A DNA stretch of 64,000 nt from Lachnospiraceae bacterium (lineage in GTDB: Bacteria; Bacillota; Clostridia; Lachnospirales; Lachnospiraceae), in NCBI GenBank assembly GCA_017434885.1, contig JAFSGE010000016.1, positions 62,001 to 126,000 on the forward strand, read 5' to 3'. Made by a program: the position numbers and the translations under genes. The notes beneath the pieces are model-generated. The model saw nothing but the letters and a program-made list of their open reading frames with translations. It made no database searches and was not told the DNA's origin. The stretch's first letter is position 1. Every line of letters begins with the position of its first letter. This document shows, in pieces, positions 25,089-34,571 of this stretch.

Positions 25089-25101
25089 GTAGGTCACTCT
25101 G

Positions 25102-25533
25102 TTATTTCCACTTAAAAATTACAATCCCGATGATTGCAATCAGCATTCCGAATATCTTTCTCCACTCAAGCGGCTGCTTCTCTACGCCAAACATTCCGAA
25201 AATTTCAATCACATATGCTACAATCAGCTGTGAAATAACAATCAGCATCACCGCCCTTGCAGGCCCTAACATATCCATGCTTTTGATAACGGTATAAGTA
25301 ATAAATGCCCCTATTGCGCCTCCTAAAAGCATATATTTGGGTTCTACCTTAGTAAGCGTTGCAAAAGATGTTCTGTCTGTCAGAAGCCATGCCCCTATGC
25401 ATACTGCAAATGCCGATATCTGTACAAACGCACTTGCCACCCAGATACTGGATGCCTTGGTAACCTGCGTATTGAACACTCCCTGTACACTCATCAGAGC
25501 TCCTGAAACTAAAGCAATCAAAAAACCAATCAT
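25102..25533 (-). CDS. DMT-superfamily membrane protein, YdcZ/DUF606 type
   Basis: This 143-residue protein has five predicted membrane helices and the short single-unit layout of the YdcZ (DUF606) branch of drug/metabolite transporters, with the N-terminal LVSGALMSVQGVFNTQ pattern. Such half-size proteins work as dimers; the substrate is unknown. AAGGAGG precedes the ATG. Its stop lies 14 bp before the comEA promoter, so it is probably the end of a separate transcript. Confidence 0.85.
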   Translation of the reverse strand: MIGFLIALVSGALMSVQGVFNTQVTKASSIWVASAFVQISAFAVCIGAWLLTDRTSFATLTKVEPKYMLLGGAIGAFITYTVIKSMDMLGPARAVMLIVISQLIVAYVIEIFGMFGVEKQPLEWRKIFGMLIAIIGIVIFKWK

Positions 25534-25618
25534 ATCGGACCTCCTTACTGTTATTGTTACAGCATACCCTTATGACTGGTTTTTTATTCGCTTTTTATTC
25601 CTATCTCTATCTGTTTTG

Positions 25619-27148
25619 CTAAGAATTTTCCGTTTCTTCTTCCACCGGTTCTGTCTCATGGATATAGGTTTCTTCGTACTCTCTGCCGGTTACCTGCTTC
25701 ATAATCTGCTCAGACAAAGCCTTGATGCTGCGATTGGCATCCGCACCATCCCATACATCCGCAAACACAGACTCCAAAAGAACCCAGAAATTACTGGTTT
25801 CAATCATCTTTGGCATGGAAATGGAATTTTCATATTCTTTGGCAAATTCCTGTAATGCCTCGTACCCGTAATCCACACCTTTCATAGCAGAAACTTTACC
25901 GGTTCTTGCAAATAGGCTGTCACTGCAATCTACTGTTAAGTAATGTGCAAAATCATTTGCAAGTTCTCTGTTTTGTCCGTATCCGTTTACTACCACACAG
26001 TTTGTCACGGACAAGGAACGCGTTTTCATATTTTCATCAATATCCGGCGTCTGCGTGATGCCGTATTCATAAGCAAACAAACCATCTTCCTTTGCCTGTT
26101 CAATCTTTGACACCACATCGGTTGTTGCCACGGTAAATACCACTTTACCGGAAATAAACTCATCAATTACTTTTTCGTAGTCAATCTCACTGGTATCAAT
26201 GGAAAAGAATTGATTTAACGATTCATAAGAACGCATACTCTTAATTGCTTTTTCATTGTAAATGTCAATCTGCGAGATATCCCATCCTGCTTCGCCACCC
26301 ACATTCATGGCAGCTCCCACAAAGAAATAATTGTAGAAGATATCAGTTACATCCCATCTGAAAATTGATTCTACACTTTCAGGTGCATCATAATCATCTG
26401 CAAATGCCTTGATATCCTCTATGGTAGCAGGCAGCAGTTCCTGCATTTTCTGCTCAATCTGCTGTTTTTGTTCCTCTGTAAGTTCGGCACTTTCTGTATT
26501 TTCCGATTCAATCGGCAAATCCGGCATACCTTCGTCCCCATTACCGGAGCTTTCCGTTTCAGGTCCGTTTTCTTCCAATTCTTTTTCTGCTTCCTTTGCT
26601 GCAAGCAAATCTGCTTCCGCCTCAATCTGTTTTTTCGCCATATCTTCCAGATAGGTCTTATTGTACAACAGTGAGCTGGTTTCAAAGTAAAAAGGATATG
26701 CTATCAGCTTGTCTTTATAGGTAACTGCCTGAAGTCCCGTTCCGATAAAACATTCCTGCGGACTACACGCTTCTCCCTGCGGCACTATTTCTTCCGCAAG
26801 TCCTGCTAAATAAGCTTTCTCCAGGGAATCATGGGTAAGCACAAACAAATCGGGCACCTCATCCGTAAGGGAAGCCTGGTTGATTGCTTCCAGATACTCC
26901 AGCCCCGATGCAAGCACCGGCACTACTCTCACATCATGTTCTTCACCATAGGTTACCGCAACACTGCTGATATAAGAAGTCAGCACTTCATCCGTATACC
27001 ATATATATATAGTTTCCTTTTGGTCTGAAAACATAGGAATTTCTGCTTCTTCACTGCCTGCCTGAGTTCCCCATCCGGCAATTACGAAAATAAGTCCTGC
27101 CATAACGGCCAGAATCCCAATTGCTGTCAGTCGTTTTTTGAGACTCAT
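25619..27148 (-). CDS. Extracellular solute-binding protein (sugar ABC type), orphan
   Basis: This 509-residue exported protein has an N-terminal membrane/signal helix (about 7-27). It has the fold pattern of carbohydrate-binding ABC components: IYIWYTDEVLTSYI, DLFVLTHDSLEKAY, and a C-terminal SNFWVLLESVFADVWDGA. No lipobox is evident, so it may stay anchored by the helix. Between about 185 and 245 an acidic, glutamate-rich insertion interrupts the fold. No permease or ATPase genes are adjacent, which is odd for this family. It follows argD by 16 bp. Confidence 0.8.
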   Translation of the reverse strand: MSLKKRLTAIGILAVMAGLIFVIAGWGTQAGSEEAEIPMFSDQKETIYIWYTDEVLTSYISSVAVTYGEEHDVRVVPVLASGLEYLEAINQASLTDEVPDLFVLTHDSLEKAYLAGLAEEIVPQGEACSPQECFIGTGLQAVTYKDKLIAYPFYFETSSLLYNKTYLEDMAKKQIEAEADLLAAKEAEKELEENGPETESSGNGDEGMPDLPIESENTESAELTEEQKQQIEQKMQELLPATIEDIKAFADDYDAPESVESIFRWDVTDIFYNYFFVGAAMNVGGEAGWDISQIDIYNEKAIKSMRSYESLNQFFSIDTSEIDYEKVIDEFISGKVVFTVATTDVVSKIEQAKEDGLFAYEYGITQTPDIDENMKTRSLSVTNCVVVNGYGQNRELANDFAHYLTVDCSDSLFARTGKVSAMKGVDYGYEALQEFAKEYENSISMPKMIETSNFWVLLESVFADVWDGADANRSIKALSEQIMKQVTGREYEETYIHETEPVEEETENS

Positions 27149-27164
27149 TTTTCTCTCCGTTTCT

Positions 27165-28358
27165 CTAATCTTGTATACAGGAATCTAATATTGCAATCAT
27201 CTCGTCCACGTTCTCTTTGGTAATCACAAGAGGCGGCACAAATCGAATGATATCCGTTCCTGCATTAATCAGTATCAGACCTTTTTCGAGTGCTTTGCTG
27301 ATAACAGGTCCTACCGGCTTATCAAACACAAGTCCCTGCATCAGACCCACGCCTCTTCTGGTCTTAATAAATTCATATTTTGCTACCAGTTCATCCAGTT
27401 TCTGTTCCAAATAATCAGCCACTGAATTCACATTATCTATTATATGGTTCTCTTCAAATAATTCAAGTACAACATTAATCGCTGCTGCTGCAAGAGGATT
27501 TCCTCCGTAAGTGGTTCCGTGATCACCACTGGTTAATGAGTTCTGTCCTACTTTTTCAGTCATCAGGAAAGCACCTACCGGTACACCGCAACCAAGTGCT
27601 TTTGCCGTAGTCATAATATCCGGTTTGATACCATACTTCTGCCATGCAAACATGGAACCGGTACGTCCCATACCACACTGGATTTCATCTAAAATCAGCA
27701 GAATATCCTTTTCTTCGCAGAGAGCCTTTACCTTCTGCATAAATTCTTCAGTAGCAGGGTAAATTCCGCCTTCACCCTGCACGGTTTCAAACATGATAGC
27801 ACAGGTTTTGTCCGTCACATTGGCAAGCACACTGTCAAAATCGTTCATCTGTGCAAAGCGGATGTTTCCAATCATAGGCTGGAACGCCTCACGATATTTA
27901 GGATTTCCTGTTACAGAAAGAGCACCCATGGTTCTGCCGTGGAAAGAGTGTTCCATGGCAATAATCTCATGGTCTGTGCTACCGTCTTTTAAATAAGCAT
28001 ATTTTCTTGCCGCTTTAATGGCACCTTCTACTGCTTCCGCACCGCTGTTGGTGAAGAAAATTCTATCCATGCCGGATACTTCCTTCATCTTCTTTGCTGC
28101 TTCAATCGCAGGTACATTATAATAATAATTGGACGTATGAATTAATTTATCAATCTGTGCCTTTAATGCATCATTGTACTTTTGATTATTATAACCTAAT
28201 GCAAACACTGCAATCCCCGCACAGAAATCAAGATACTTCTTGCCCTCGATATCATACAGGTACACACCATCACCTTTATCAAGTACTACCTGATAACGAT
28301 TATAGGTATGTAACAGTGTTGCCTCTGCCTCATCAATGTATTGTTTCATATCTTGCAT
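27165..28358 (-). CDS. argD: Acetylornithine aminotransferase
   Basis: This 397-residue PLP enzyme converts N-acetylglutamate semialdehyde to N-acetylornithine. Class III aminotransferase features are FFTNSGAEAVEGAIKAAR, HSFHGRTMGALS, the cofactor aspartate in LILDEIQCGMGRTG and the PLP lysine in TTAKALGCGVPVGA. Length is normal. It follows argB by 18 bp in the arginine cluster. AAAGGA precedes the ATG at 28358. Ornithine aminotransferase activity is the main alternative, but the arg context favours argD. Confidence 0.95.
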   Translation of the reverse strand: MQDMKQYIDEAEATLLHTYNRYQVVLDKGDGVYLYDIEGKKYLDFCAGIAVFALGYNNQKYNDALKAQIDKLIHTSNYYYNVPAIEAAKKMKEVSGMDRIFFTNSGAEAVEGAIKAARKYAYLKDGSTDHEIIAMEHSFHGRTMGALSVTGNPKYREAFQPMIGNIRFAQMNDFDSVLANVTDKTCAIMFETVQGEGGIYPATEEFMQKVKALCEEKDILLILDEIQCGMGRTGSMFAWQKYGIKPDIMTTAKALGCGVPVGAFLMTEKVGQNSLTSGDHGTTYGGNPLAAAAINVVLELFEENHIIDNVNSVADYLEQKLDELVAKYEFIKTRRGVGLMQGLVFDKPVGPVISKALEKGLILINAGTDIIRFVPPLVITKENVDEMIAILDSCIQD

Positions 28359-28376
28359 GATAGTTATTCCTTTCTG

Positions 28377-29276
28377 CTATTCCTGTGCACCATTCATGGA
28401 TGCTTTGTCTTCATCTTTAATAATAGCGGTTCCGATTCCTTCATTGGTAAAAATTTCAAGAAGAAGGCAGTGTCTGATTCTTCCGTCCAGAATATGAACT
28501 CTGTTTACGCCGTTTTTGATTGCTGAGGTACAGTTGTTCAGCTTAGGGAGCATACCACCTCCGATAAAACCGTCGGAAATAAGTTCATCTGCCTCTGATG
28601 CCGTAATTCTGGAAATAAAAGAGTTCTTATCATTGATATCCTTGTACAAGCCTTCAATATCGGTAAGAAATACCAGCTTATCTGCCCCTACTGCCTTGGC
28701 AATGGCACATGCAGCGTCATCCGCGTTGATATTGTAAGTATCAAAATTGTCATCAAGTCCGATAGGTGCCACAATAGGGAGATAATCGTTCTCCAAAAGG
28801 TCATAAAGAATCTTGGCATTTACTTCCTTCACGTCTCCCACAAAGCCAATGTCTTCGCCGTTTGAATACTTTTTATCTACTTTCAGAAGCTTTCCGTCCT
28901 TGCCACTGATTCCCACAGCCTTTACACCAAGCTCCTCCACCATGGTTACCAGCCTCTTGTTTACCTTACCGAGAACCATTTCTGCAATTTCCATGGTTTC
29001 CGCATCAGTTACACGAAGTCCGTTGACGAACTTTGCTTCCTTACCGGTCTTTTCTACCCAACGGCTGATTTCCTTACCGCCGCCGTGCACAATAATGGGT
29101 TTAAATCCTACCAATTTCAGCAAGGTTACATCCTTGATAACGTTCTTTTGCAATTCCTCGTTACTCATGGCACTACCGCCGTATTTTACAACAATAATTT
29201 TACGATTAAATTTCTGTATGTAAGGAAGCGCTTCTATCAGAACCTCCGCTTTATTCATAATTTTTTCCATATCCAT
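28377..29276 (-). CDS. argB: N-acetylglutamate kinase
   Basis: This 299-residue amino-acid kinase phosphorylates N-acetylglutamate. Visible features are [10 protein letters not shown] (ATP site), [11 protein letters not shown], the substrate segment FVNGLRVTD and the [22 protein letters not shown] core. An N-terminal helix of the kind found in arginine-inhibited hexameric enzymes is present ([12 protein letters not shown]), so feedback inhibition by arginine is likely. GAGGAG precedes the ATG. It lies between argJ and argD. Confidence 0.96.
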   Translation of the reverse strand: MDMEKIMNKAEVLIEALPYIQKFNRKIIVVKYGGSAMSNEELQKNVIKDVTLLKLVGFKPIIVHGGGKEISRWVEKTGKEAKFVNGLRVTDAETMEIAEMVLGKVNKRLVTMVEELGVKAVGISGKDGKLLKVDKKYSNGEDIGFVGDVKEVNAKILYDLLENDYLPIVAPIGLDDNFDTYNINADDAACAIAKAVGADKLVFLTDIEGLYKDINDKNSFISRITASEADELISDGFIGGGMLPKLNNCTSAIKNGVNRVHILDGRIRHCLLLEIFTNEGIGTAIIKDEDKASMNGAQE

Positions 29277-29304
29277 GACAGTTTCTCCTCTTTACTTAAA
29301 ATGT

Positions 29305-30528
29305 TTAGCTTCTGTAATCCGCGTTTATTTTAACATAATCATATGTCAGGTCACACCCCCATGCTGTAGCAGTTTCATTGCCCATTTTCATATCGACCAG
29401 CACGGTCACTTCTGATTCTGACAGGATTGTCGTTGCGACTTCTTCATCGTATCCTGTAGAAACACCATCCTCATAAATCTTAATTTTACCGGCTTTGCTC
29501 TCAAAATACAGATCAATTTTCTCAGGATCAAACTGCACACCTGAATAACCGAGTGCACAAAGAATTCTTCCTGCGTTGGCATCGTGTCCGTAAATCATTG
29601 CCTTTACCAAACTGGAGCAGACAACGGATTTGCTTAACGTACGGGCATTCTCTTTGGTATCAGCATTCTCTACCTTAACCTCCAAAAGTGCAGTTGCACC
29701 TTCCCCGTCTCCTGCCATCATCTTCGCAAGCGTTTCATTGACATAGTGAAGTGCAGCCTTAAATTCTTCATATTCGAGAGTATCTACCTGAATTTCCGGA
29801 TTTTCAGCCATACCGTTTGCCATAATTAAAAGGGTATCATTGGTAGACGTATCTCCGTCTACAGAAATCATATTAAAAGTATCTACCACATCCTCTTTGA
29901 GGGCCTTAGTCAATGCTTCTTTTGTAATTACCGCATCTGTTGTAATGAAACCGAGCATGGTACACATATTGGGATGAATCATGCCGGAGCCTTTGCTCAT
30001 ACCACCGATTGTTACCTTCACGCCACCCACTTCAATTTCTGCAGCCACCTGCTTGGAAATGGTATCTGTTGTCATAATTGCTTCTGCGGCAAGAGTACCT
30101 GCCTCTAAAGTTTCTGCTTTTGCTTTGGCAAGCTTTTCCACACCTGCTTCAATTCTGTCGATAGGAAGCTGCATACCGATAACACCGGTAGATGCCACCA
30201 GGACGGAATCAGCCGGGATGTTTAAGGCTGCTGCTGCTGCCTTTGCGGTTTTGTCACAGTAAGAATAGCCTTCTGCACCTGTGCAGGCATTGGCAATTCC
30301 CGCATTAATCACAACTGCCTGTCCGAAAGGAGATTCCTCCACTACTTTCTTATCCCACAGAACGGGAGCTGCTTTGACTACATTGGTCGTAAATGTTCCT
30401 GCCAGCACACAAGGTTTCTGACTGTAAACCATTGCCATGTCTTTTCTGTTTTTGTACTTAATCCCTGCTTCTACACCTGCTGCCTCAAAACCTTTTGCTG
30501 CGGTCACACCGCCTGTTCTTACTTTCAT
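29305..30528 (-). CDS. argJ: Bifunctional ornithine acetyltransferase / N-acetylglutamate synthase
   Basis: This 407-residue enzyme recycles the acetyl group from N-acetylornithine to glutamate. It self-cleaves at a threonine in the GDGEGATAL motif (around residue 188-196 of the mature numbering), giving alpha and beta chains. SKGSGMIHPNMCTMLGF is the characteristic alpha-chain motif. The start at 30528 is supported by AGAGGA 5 bp upstream; an in-frame ATG 27 bp earlier has no site. It is followed at short distance by argB. Confidence 0.95.
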   Translation of the reverse strand: MKVRTGGVTAAKGFEAAGVEAGIKYKNRKDMAMVYSQKPCVLAGTFTTNVVKAAPVLWDKKVVEESPFGQAVVINAGIANACTGAEGYSYCDKTAKAAAAALNIPADSVLVASTGVIGMQLPIDRIEAGVEKLAKAKAETLEAGTLAAEAIMTTDTISKQVAAEIEVGGVKVTIGGMSKGSGMIHPNMCTMLGFITTDAVITKEALTKALKEDVVDTFNMISVDGDTSTNDTLLIMANGMAENPEIQVDTLEYEEFKAALHYVNETLAKMMAGDGEGATALLEVKVENADTKENARTLSKSVVCSSLVKAMIYGHDANAGRILCALGYSGVQFDPEKIDLYFESKAGKIKIYEDGVSTGYDEEVATTILSESEVTVLVDMKMGNETATAWGCDLTYDYVKINADYRS

Positions 30529-30559
30529 ACTGTCCTCTTTTCTGTGTTTGTACACTTGT

Positions 30560-31329
30560 TTATTCTACCAATTCATACTGCCCGGTTACTTCGTTATATT
30601 GATATTCTCTTTGTGCCACTTTCAAAAATTCCTGATTTTCATACTTATATTCATATTCATAATACGTATATGCATTTCCCGTACTTCTTCCACGGATAAT
30701 CTGATTTTTCACATCAACCTCATAATTGGGAATTTCTTCAAAAGATTGCACATACCGATATCCGTCCTCTGTCGCAACATAAACACAAGCAACCATCGTC
30801 CCGTGGACACCTGCATGTCCTAACTGAATAATCAAATCTTCCCTGCCGTCAAAGTCACATCTTCCATATATGCCTCAAAACCACAGGCATCCCATACATA
30901 TCTGGGCTTATCCATATTCTCAAAATCCTTTGTAGGATAATCCACGTACAAGCTTTGTGTTACCTCTCCGCCTGTCATAAAGAAGAAATAGTCTTCTTTG
31001 TGAAGGTAATTCTCTTCCGGCTGTTCTTTATATTGCACGCGCACACGTAAAACCTCCGGTTCCTTCACCCATTCACAGGCTTCTATCATAGTATCTTCCG
31101 AAAGTAACACTGTCTGTTCTACATACTTTTTAGCTTCTTCGGCGGGAAAAGAAAATTCTTCCAAAATACTTTCCGCTGTCTGCGCTTCCACTATTACTTG
31201 TTCGCCTTCCGGTTCTTCTGTAATCGGAATCTCTGCAGATGCTTCTTCATAAATATTTTCATTTGCCTGCATTCCGAACATAAACCAGAATCCCATGGCA
31301 ATCAGTATCATTATTACTTTCATCTTCAT
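30560..31329 (-). pseudogene. Frameshifted exported protein with FDG(R/K)EDLIIQ repeat-like region
   Basis: From 31329 an open frame gives 165 residues with an N-terminal signal/membrane helix and an acidic spacer, stopping at 30832. A second frame takes over at the same point and reads CDFDGREDLIIQLGHAGVHG, continuing about 95 residues to a stop at 30560. The junction DNA (GAAGATGT then GACTTTGAC) fits loss of one base, since adding one restores E-D-V-D-F-D-G-R-E-D, an FG-GAP/VCBS-like calcium-loop motif that belongs to both halves. I do not recognise the family. It lies between cysK and argJ. Confidence 0.65.
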
Positions 31330-31365
31330 CTGACCTTTCGGCTATCGCCACGCTTACCTTACCGC

Positions 31366-32295
31366 TTAATCCTGAAACAACGGAGTGGAAAAATATCTCT
31401 CGGCGGTATCCGGTAAAATAGTTACTACCGTCTTGCCTTTGCCAAGCTTCTTTGCAAGACGAAGTGCTGCTGCCACATTGGTTCCGCTGGAAATACCGCA
31501 CATAATACCTTCATATCTTGCAAGGTCTTTCGCTGTTTGCAATGCTTCTTCATCAGAAATAATGGCAATATCTTCATAAATCTGCTGATTCAGCACTGTG
31601 GGAATAACCCCGTCACCGATTCCCATCTGAATATGATTTCCTACTGTACCGCCTGCAAGAATTGCTGCATTTTCCGGTTCTACTGCCCATATGGTAATCT
31701 GGGGATTTAACGCCTTTAACGTTTCACCGATGCCTGTAATGGTTCCGCCTGTTCCGATACCGGAGCAGAAACCGTCAATAGGCCCTGCCACCTGCTCCAA
31801 AATTTCCAGTCCCGTATGATGACGGTGCACCATAGGATTTGCCTGGTTTTCAAACTGCTGGGGTACATATACTCTTGGATTTTCTTCTTTCATGCGAACA
31901 GCTGTTTTTACACACTCATCAATACAATCACCGATATTCCCCTTATCATGAATCAATATCACTTTGGCACCGTAATGCTCTACCAGAAGACGTCTTTCTT
32001 CACTAACGGAATCGGGCATGATAATCACTACTTCATATCCCTTTACTGCACCAACCAGTGCCAGACCGATTCCCTGATTTCCGCTGGTAGGCTCCACAAT
32101 AATAGAGTCCGGCTTCAAAATGCCCTGTTCCTCTGCTGCCAGAATCATATTCAGCGCAGTTCTTGTTTTTACAGAACCGCCTACATTCAGACCTTCATAC
32201 TTTACAAGTACTCTGGCACTGTCTTCATCCACCATTTTCTGTAATTCAATCATCGGTGTATGACCGATTGCTTCTAACACATTCTTATAAATCAT
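31366..32295 (-). CDS. cysK: Cysteine synthase A (O-acetylserine sulfhydrylase)
   Basis: This 309-residue PLP enzyme makes cysteine from O-acetylserine and sulfide. The PLP lysine is in GGSVKTRTA (about 42), the substrate loop is TSGNQGIGLA, the phosphate-binding loop is GIGTGGTITGIGE, and the C-terminal GISSGTNVAAA is present. Threonine/glutamine variants in the loops are within family range. Length is normal. It sits between the ferredoxin gene and the frameshifted gene in the arginine-linked run. Confidence 0.93.
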   Translation of the reverse strand: MIYKNVLEAIGHTPMIELQKMVDEDSARVLVKYEGLNVGGSVKTRTALNMILAAEEQGILKPDSIIVEPTSGNQGIGLALVGAVKGYEVVIIMPDSVSEERRLLVEHYGAKVILIHDKGNIGDCIDECVKTAVRMKEENPRVYVPQQFENQANPMVHRHHTGLEILEQVAGPIDGFCSGIGTGGTITGIGETLKALNPQITIWAVEPENAAILAGGTVGNHIQMGIGDGVIPTVLNQQIYEDIAIISDEEALQTAKDLARYEGIMCGISSGTNVAAALRLAKKLGKGKTVVTILPDTAERYFSTPLFQD

Positions 32296-32311
32296 GTCGT
32301 ATACCTTTCTG

Positions 32312-33124
32312 TCATAAATACTTTTCTATTATACTTTGTTCTACAACCCGCTTACCAAGCAATGTAATTGCCTGTTTGGGACACTGATTCACGCACCGGT
32401 AACACATTGTACATTTATCACCCGAGGTCGCTGTCTTGTTATTCATTATAATATTCTTCATCGGACATAATTGTTCGCATTTGCCGCAACCGATACACTT
32501 ATCTGCATCTATTTTTAACTTGTCCGTATAATTTCTTGTTTTATTTCTGAAATATAACCTCTGCCCGAACAATCCTGCCAAATGACTCATAAAGCTTAAA
32601 CCTTCCTGCAAAGGTCTGCCATCTACAAATTGCTCTGCCGCCTGCTTTGTTTTCATCTTCGCGTCTCTGACAAGCTGTTTATTTACCTCCAATGGTCGTT
32701 TCAGTGCCTTTTCATCACCGATGCTGTCCGGCATTTTAACATGTAAGCCACCGGAAATTACTGCGCCGTATTTCTGCAACAGTCGGGCAAGCATTCCTGC
32801 ACCGTCTCCGCTGAACAATCCCATGGTTGCTATGACAAAAACTTTTTTTCCGGCCCATATTTCCTGATGGGAAACCACAAAGTCAACAAGTATTTTGGGA
32901 ATATTGCTGTATTGAACCGGATAACTGATTACCAGCTCTGAAGCCGCTTTTATTGCTTCAGCAGCCACTTCATTTTCTATGGAAAATGTCATTACAGACT
33001 CCCATTTCCCAAGCCGGGACTTATCTTCCCCTGCCAAAGCAACAGCTTTTTCCTGACAACTTTTGAGAAACACTTCCAATATGTATTTTGAATTTCCTGT
33101 TCCGCTAAAATAAACTCCTACCAT
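32312..33124 (-). CDS. EFR1-type flavodoxin-ferredoxin protein
   Basis: This 270-residue cytoplasmic electron-transfer protein has an N-terminal flavodoxin-like part with the FMN loop YFSGTGNSKYI and the segment VISYPVQYSNIP. A C-terminal ferredoxin part has two [4Fe-4S] clusters, CIGCGKCEQLCP and CTMCYRCVNQCP. This architecture defines the EFR1 family of anaerobic Firmicutes, whose partners are mostly unknown. The ribosome binding site is weak. It lies 16 bp upstream of cysK, so supply of reducing power for sulfur metabolism is possible but unproven. Confidence 0.9.
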   Translation of the reverse strand: MVGVYFSGTGNSKYILEVFLKSCQEKAVALAGEDKSRLGKWESVMTFSIENEVAAEAIKAASELVISYPVQYSNIPKILVDFVVSHQEIWAGKKVFVIATMGLFSGDGAGMLARLLQKYGAVISGGLHVKMPDSIGDEKALKRPLEVNKQLVRDAKMKTKQAAEQFVDGRPLQEGLSFMSHLAGLFGQRLYFRNKTRNYTDKLKIDADKCIGCGKCEQLCPMKNIIMNNKTATSGDKCTMCYRCVNQCPKQAITLLGKRVVEQSIIEKYL

Positions 33125-33130
33125 ATCACT

Positions 33131-33577
33131 CTACTTATTGTAATTAATTATATTTTCTTTGTTTAGTGTAAAATCGTAATAGTTCAGGTCTTCTCTCTTT
33201 GTCCAGCCTATTTCCTTCCAAAACGCATTTCCGATATCATTCTTGGTAAAGGCAATCAGGGAAACCTTACTGATATGCTCTTTTTCCAGTTCCTTCATGC
33301 AATGCACAACCATGCTCTTTCCGATGCCCCGCATACGGTAATCTTCATGCACACACACATGATACAGGCAACCTCTTCTGCCGTCATGCCCACAAAGAAT
33401 ACTGCCGACAATCTTACCGTCTTCCACAGCAACTACACTGGTCGTTGGGTTCCTTTTCAGGAAACGTTCCACTCCCTCTTTGGAATCATCAATGCTTCTG
33501 ATTGCAAAGCCTTTGATGGTCATCCACAAATCATATACGCCTTGATAATCTTCTATCGTCATTGTTCTTACTGTCAT
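33131..33577 (-). CDS. GNAT-family N-acetyltransferase
   Basis: This 148-residue acetyltransferase has the GNAT fold pattern. Its acetyl-CoA loop is VHEDYRMRGIGKSMV (R/Q-x-x-G-x-G/A type), preceded by IVGSILCGHDGRRGCLYHVCV and followed by FTKNDIGNAFWKEIGW. The acceptor is unknown; the single-domain form resembles small-molecule or ribosomal-protein acetyltransferases. AGAGGT precedes the ATG. It lies 11 bp after the tRNA-editing gene. Confidence 0.85.
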   Translation of the reverse strand: MTVRTMTIEDYQGVYDLWMTIKGFAIRSIDDSKEGVERFLKRNPTTSVVAVEDGKIVGSILCGHDGRRGCLYHVCVHEDYRMRGIGKSMVVHCMKELEKEHISKVSLIAFTKNDIGNAFWKEIGWTKREDLNYYDFTLNKENIINYNK

Positions 33578-33588
33578 AATGTACCTCT

Positions 33589-34152
33589 TTAATCCTCACC
33601 CACCAAATGCACAACTCTGTAGGAGTGGTTTACATAAGGTAGGAATTTTTCAATCACATCTTTTGTATTTAATTTCAGGCTTGCGGTATTTACACAAGGA
33701 TGACAACCTAACACCTCTTCCTTCAGCACATCCTCGTCTATCAAAAGATTTACCCTGTTTTCTTTATCGTTCATCAGCCCCATGACACTGACCGAGCCCG
33801 GTGTAATGTTCAGAAGTTCTTCCATATGTTCTGCCGATGCAAAGGAAAGTCTGGCACTTCCAATCTGCTTAGAAAGCTCCTTCGTTTTAAATTTCTTCTC
33901 TCCCGGCATCAAAAGCAGATAAAACACTGTTTTCTGGGAATTGCACAGGAATAAATTTTTGCACATATGTATTCCCAGCAGTTCATCAATCCCGTGGCAG
34001 GCTTCAATGGTTGCTGCTTCCTCATGGTCCAGTCTCTTATAAGGAATGCCAAGTTCTTTAAGCAGTCTGTAAACTGCCATTTCCTTTTCTTCCCGACCTT
34101 CTGCTGAAGGGATGTCTTCATATAAAGTTGTGTCGTGTATCAGTTCATTCAT
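33589..34152 (-). CDS. YbaK/ProX-type prolyl-tRNA editing protein
   Basis: This 187-residue free-standing editing protein is predicted to deacylate mischarged tRNA-Pro, most likely Ala-tRNA-Pro. The family core is present: GIPYKRLDHEEAATIE, KNLFLCNSQKTVFYLLLM, the lysine in GEKKFKTKEL and GSVSVMGLMND, with GCHPCVNTASLKL near the end. Length fits ProXp-ala proteins. AAAGGAC precedes the ATG. It is one of several housekeeping genes between argC and argJ. Confidence 0.88.
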   Translation of the reverse strand: MNELIHDTTLYEDIPSAEGREEKEMAVYRLLKELGIPYKRLDHEEAATIEACHGIDELLGIHMCKNLFLCNSQKTVFYLLLMPGEKKFKTKELSKQIGSARLSFASAEHMEELLNITPGSVSVMGLMNDKENRVNLLIDEDVLKEEVLGCHPCVNTASLKLNTKDVIEKFLPYVNHSYRVVHLVGED

Positions 34153-34166
34153 ATATTTTCTGTCCT

Positions 34167-34526
34167 TTACCAGATGTTAATTATCTGGGTAAATACCGGT
34201 TCTTTATCCTTTGATGCTTCAATTGTTAGCTTACAGGGAATAAAGCTTTTGCCCTTATACTCCGGTGTACAGGAATATCCTGACACCTTTCCCTGTGTAA
34301 GCAAGTCTTCAACCATATCGTCATATCTGTCCTTTAATTTAACAACTTCTTTCGGAGCAAATAAACGGTTTTCTACGGATTCCGGTCCATTAAATCTAAG
34401 AGGCATTAAGTACAGAGGTGCAAGTGCACCCTTCTTCGCAAGTTCCATTGCCTTTTCATTAGAATCAATTTCTTCAAAATTTACAACTACTTCTTCTTTT
34501 TTCTTTAAGAAATCAAACAAGCCCAT
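34167..34526 (-). CDS. Conserved hypothetical protein
   Basis: This 119-residue soluble protein starts MGLFDFLKKKEEV, a common N-terminal pattern in Firmicute small proteins, followed by a compact alpha/beta sequence with PLYLMPLRFNG and PEYKGKSFIPCKL. I do not recognise the family. There are no membrane segments or cysteine clusters. AGGGAGAG precedes the ATG. It lies 14 bp upstream of the tRNA-editing gene and 45 bp after the HD-domain gene, so it is probably co-transcribed with them. Confidence 0.75.
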   Translation of the reverse strand: MGLFDFLKKKEEVVVNFEEIDSNEKAMELAKKGALAPLYLMPLRFNGPESVENRLFAPKEVVKLKDRYDDMVEDLLTQGKVSGYSCTPEYKGKSFIPCKLTIEASKDKEPVFTQIINIW

Positions 34527-34571
34527 TATAACACTCTCCCTCTGATTTTTATTCAGACATTCCTCTTGAGT

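Noticed and set aside
30560-30835. Separate small gene starting with TTG
   Set aside because: The TTG has no ribosome binding site and lies inside a motif continuous with the upstream frame, so a frameshift is the better explanation.
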